Shown: piece by piece, positions 11,049-13,451 of the stretch
How positions within the stretch are numbered: the stretch's first letter is position 1
Layout: the number at the start of each line of letters is the position of its first letter
Program-made: the position numbers and the translations under genes
The notes under the pieces: generated by a model
The model's input: the letters and a program-made list of their open reading frames with translations, nothing else
The model's database searches: none
What the model was told of the DNA's origin: nothing
Source: Acidobacteriaceae bacterium
GTDB taxonomy: Bacteria; Acidobacteriota; Terriglobia; Terriglobales; Acidobacteriaceae
Assembly (NCBI GenBank): GCA_031296355.1
Contig: JARLFX010000038.1
Coordinates: 1 to 13,451 of the forward strand
DNA length: 13,451 nucleotides
Direction of reading: 5' to 3'

Positions 11049-12398
11049 ATGCGCGTCCTCGAAGATGCCTCCTTAAAATCCCTCGCCATCGCCCTCGCCC
11101 AGCTTGACGCTGGCTTCAGCGAACTCCCCGCGCTGCCTCCACCCACCCCCGCGGACACCGCGCGCATAGCCGCGGTCTTGTCCACGGTTGCCGCGCGCCT
11201 GACCGACAATTACCCCTACTTCCACCCCCTCTACGCAGGGCAGATGCTGAAGCCGCCGCACCCCATAGCCCGCGCCGCCTACGCCCTCGCCATGTGGCTC
11301 AACCCCAACAACCACGCGCTCGATGGTGGCCGCGCCAGCTCCCACATGGAGATCGAAGCAGTAGCCGCCCTTGCGAAAATGTTCGGCCTCCCCCAACACC
11401 TCGGCCACCTCACCAGCGGCGGCACCTTTGCCAATCTAGAAGCCCTCTGGATCGCCGGTAAACTCAATCCCGGCAAGAAGATCGTCGCCTCCGCTCAGGC
11501 CCACTACACCCACAGCCGCATCTGTAGCGTGCTCGGCCTCGACTTTGCCACCATCGCCGCCGCGCCCAACGGCGCGATGGACCTCACCGCCCTGCGCACC
11601 GCGCTCGCCGAAGAAGAAGTCGGCACCGTCGTCGCCACCCTCGGCGCTACCGCCACCGGTGCAGTCGATCCCCTTGACGAGATCCTCGCCCTGCGTGAGC
11701 AGTACGGCTTCCGCCTGCACGTCGATGCAGCCTACGGCGGCTACTTCACCCTCGCTGAAACCCTCGACCCCGCCGTCCGCCGCGCCTTCGATGCCATCGC
11801 ACAAGCCGATTCCGTCGTCGTCGACCCCCACAAGCACGGCCTGCAGCCCTACGGCTGCGGCTGCATCCTCTTCCGCGACCCCGCCGTCGGCCGCTTCTAC
11901 AAGCACGACTCTCCCTACACCTACTTCAGCTCCGCCGAACTTCATCTCGGGGAGATCAGCCTCGAATGCTCGCGCCCCGGCGCATCTGCCACTGCGTTAT
12001 GGGCCACGCAGCAACTGCTTCCCATGGAGCGTGGCGGCGAGTTCGCCCACGGTCTCGATTCCAGCCTCGCCGCCGCCCGCGATCTCTACTCCCGTCTCGC
12101 CGCCGACACGCGCTTCATCGTTCCTGCCGTCCCGCAGCTCGACATCGTCGTCTGGGCGGTGCGTGCCGCCGATGCTGCCGCGTCGTCCGCGGCTGCTCAC
12201 CGCGTTTTTACCGCTGCGGCAGAGAAGGGCCTGCACCTCGCCCTGGCCGACCTGCCGATCGAGTTCTTTCCGGCTGGTACCTGGCCCGCCGCATCACAAT
12301 CCACCGTCACCTGCCTGCGCAGCGTGCTCATGAAGCCTGAACATCTGGATTGGCTGGACCACATCTGGTTCCTGTTGCAGGGATCAATTCACGCGTAA
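11049..12398 (+). CDS. PLP-dependent group II decarboxylase (amino acid decarboxylase-like)
   Basis: 449 residues, fold type I PLP enzyme of the group II decarboxylase family (aromatic amino acid, glutamate, aspartate and tyrosine decarboxylases). Key sites are LTSGGTFANLEAL (121-133, phosphate-binding region), AHYTHSR (151-157; His152 in the ring-stacking position), HVDAAYGGY (224-232; Asp226 for the pyridine nitrogen) and VVDPHKHGLQPYGCG (257-271; Lys262 forms the Schiff base). It contains PYFHPLYAGQM (56-66), typical of the substrate-side loop. The substrate cannot be assigned; aspartate, tyrosine and other amino acids are all possible, and automated pipelines often label such proteins aminotransferases. 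The Shine-Dalgarno before ATG 11049 is weak (AGAAAG). No partner gene such as an antiporter is in view, so an acid-resistance or amine role is unsupported. Confidence 0.85.
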   Translation: MRVLEDASLKSLAIALAQLDAGFSELPALPPPTPADTARIAAVLSTVAARLTDNYPYFHPLYAGQMLKPPHPIARAAYALAMWLNPNNHALDGGRASSHMEIEAVAALAKMFGLPQHLGHLTSGGTFANLEALWIAGKLNPGKKIVASAQAHYTHSRICSVLGLDFATIAAAPNGAMDLTALRTALAEEEVGTVVATLGATATGAVDPLDEILALREQYGFRLHVDAAYGGYFTLAETLDPAVRRAFDAIAQADSVVVDPHKHGLQPYGCGCILFRDPAVGRFYKHDSPYTYFSSAELHLGEISLECSRPGASATALWATQQLLPMERGGEFAHGLDSSLAAARDLYSRLAADTRFIVPAVPQLDIVVWAVRAADAAASSAAAHRVFTAAAEKGLHLALADLPIEFFPAGTWPAASQSTVTCLRSVLMKPEHLDWLDHIWFLLQGSIHA

Positions 12399-12476
12399 AC
12401 GCTTATTGCCCTGTGTTTTAGCCCATTCGTCCACAGCATCCACCTAAAAGTTGTACTCGGTTAACTGTTGCCTTTT

Positions 12477-12485
12477 TGGTAATAT
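12477..12485 (+). promoter_or_regulatory. Possible extended -10 promoter of the phosphorylase gene
   Basis: TGGTAATAT fits a TGn plus -10 pattern about 90 bp before the start codon; no clear -35. The rest of the 175-bp gap shows nothing I can name. Confidence 0.3.
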
Positions 12486-12573
12486 CGACAAACCGCATGC
12501 CATTTCCCTGCCTGTTGTTTTAGGGTCACGCCCGGTATGTGGATATTTTTGCCTTACTCGAAAGGTCTGGCCT

Positions 12574-13451
12574 ATGTCGCTTCACCCCGAATCTGACTTT
12601 CCCGTGCAGCGCACTCAGAAGATCGCTTATTTCTCCATGGAGATTGCGCTCGCCCCCCACATCCCCACATACTCTGGCGGCCTCGGGGTGCTCGCCGGCG
12701 ATACCCTCCGTTCCATGGCAGACCTCGCTCTGCCGGTTGTGGCCGTCACTCTGGCCCACCGCGCTGGATACTTCCATCAGCATCTCGATGCCGCCGGTCA
12801 GCAGACTGAGAGCGACGTCCCCTGGTACCCGGAAAACACCCTGCCCCCTGCCGAACAGGTTGTAGCCATCACCATCCAGGGTCGCGAGGTCATGATCCGC
12901 GCCTGGCGCTTTGATGTCGTCGGAACCACTGGCCACATCGTCCCCGTCTATATGCTCGATACCGACATGGAGCAGAACGACGAATGGGACCGCCATCTCA
13001 CTGACCATCTCTACGGCGGCGATTCCTACTACCGTCTCTGTCAGGAGGCCGTGCTCGGCCTCGGCGGCGGCCATCTGCTCGATATCCTCGGTTACAAGCC
13101 GCAGGTCTTCCATATGAACGAAGGCCACGCCTCGCTGCTCGCGCTCGGCCTGCTGGAAGAGCGCATGCAGAATGAGCCGCTCACCTCGGCCACTGCCGAA
13201 GATGTGCAGTCGGTCCGCAACCAGTGCATCTTCACCACCCACACTCCCGTACCAGCCGGTCACGACCAGTTCGGCCCCGACCAGATGTACCAGGTGCTCG
13301 GCACGGACCGCGCCCGCGCGCTGGAGCACTTCGGCTGTATGCACAACGGCCTGCTCAACATGACCTACATCGCTCTGCGTTTCTCGCGCTATGTCAACGG
13401 CGTCGCCATGCAGCACGGCAAAGTCTCGCAGGTCATGTTCCCCGAATACCA
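12574..13451 (+). CDS. glgP: Alpha-glucan (glycogen/maltodextrin) phosphorylase, N-terminal 292 codons
   Basis: The frame runs off the window end without a stop. It begins at ATG 12574 with AAGG (12562-12565) 8 nt upstream. The family (GT35) uses PLP and phosphate to release glucose-1-phosphate from alpha-1,4-glucans in the cytoplasm. Visible marks are KIAYFSMEIALAPHIPTYSG (16-35) followed by GLGVLAGD, DSYYRLCQEAVLGLGG (150-165), VFHMNEGHASLLAL (178-191) and TTHTPVPAGHDQF (221-233). The short lead before YFSMEI and the overall pattern fit the alpha-glucan family phosphorylases of bacteria and archaea rather than E. coli GlgP/MalP. The PLP lysine region is beyond the window. Its product is the same glucose-1-phosphate made by GalT, so the enzymes feed one pool, although nothing shows joint regulation. 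A minus-strand open frame over the same region is an antisense shadow. Confidence 0.92.
   Translation, partial: MSLHPESDFPVQRTQKIAYFSMEIALAPHIPTYSGGLGVLAGDTLRSMADLALPVVAVTLAHRAGYFHQHLDAAGQQTESDVPWYPENTLPPAEQVVAITIQGREVMIRAWRFDVVGTTGHIVPVYMLDTDMEQNDEWDRHLTDHLYGGDSYYRLCQEAVLGLGGGHLLDILGYKPQVFHMNEGHASLLALGLLEERMQNEPLTSATAEDVQSVRNQCIFTTHTPVPAGHDQFGPDQMYQVLGTDRARALEHFGCMHNGLLNMTYIALRFSRYVNGVAMQHGKVSQVMFPEY

Noticed and set aside
12526..13416. 296-codon minus-strand open frame at the right end
   Set aside because: The + strand frame from 12574 is an unmistakable alpha-glucan phosphorylase that simply lacks a stop inside the window.

Overview
The window looks like a piece of an acidobacterial chromosome, probably family Acidobacteriaceae (Terriglobus/Granulicella-like). 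The grounds are GC-rich genes with C-ending codons, many intergenic copies of a short repeat reading GTCATTCTGAGCG...AAGAATCTGC, and a second palindromic repeat family that I associate with these genomes. This is recognition by eye, not a database result. All protein genes are on the + strand except galK.

Layout. Positions 1-50 hold the 5' part of a tRNA-Phe (minus strand, cut by the window start). A LacI/GalR-family regulator (327-1334) meets galK (2485-1340, minus) tail to tail with a 5-bp gap. A 349-bp divergent region follows, then galT (2835-3884) and galE (3886-4881), one base apart. After a repeat-filled gap come a sodium:solute symporter (5107-6912), a second repeat-filled gap, a 65-residue two-helix membrane protein (7167-7364) and a LarA-type nickel racemase/epimerase (7414-8685). 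A 569-bp repeat-rich stretch precedes a membrane-anchored adenosine deaminase-like enzyme (9255-10877). A PLP-dependent group II decarboxylase (11049-12398) and the first 292 codons of an alpha-glucan phosphorylase (12574 to the window end) complete the window. The phosphorylase is open at the right edge.

How it fits together. galK, galT and galE make a complete Leloir core converting galactose to glucose-1-phosphate. The symporter, the small membrane protein and the LarA homologue lie downstream in the same direction and may be read with galT-galE. The galK/galT intergenic region holds one GalR-like palindrome (GTGTAAGGGCTTACAT, 2670-2685). It sits at the exact centre of two face-to-face promoter-like sequences whose -35 and -10 boxes mirror each other around one axis (2677.5). 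A weaker copy of the palindrome lies in the regulator's own promoter (231-246). I infer a local regulator that controls both arms and itself.

The strongest unexplained signals are non-coding: (i) the dyad-symmetric bidirectional promoter/operator; (ii) a REP-like repeat with about ten copies, some with compensating stem changes; (iii) five 24-bp tandem units running from the galE stop codon into a REP copy; (iv) two copies of a three-hairpin element bracketing the deaminase gene, with stems that co-vary. I found no convincing evidence of a wholly new enzymatic or defence system. The small protein beside the symporter and the orphan LarA homologue are the best protein candidates for new biology.
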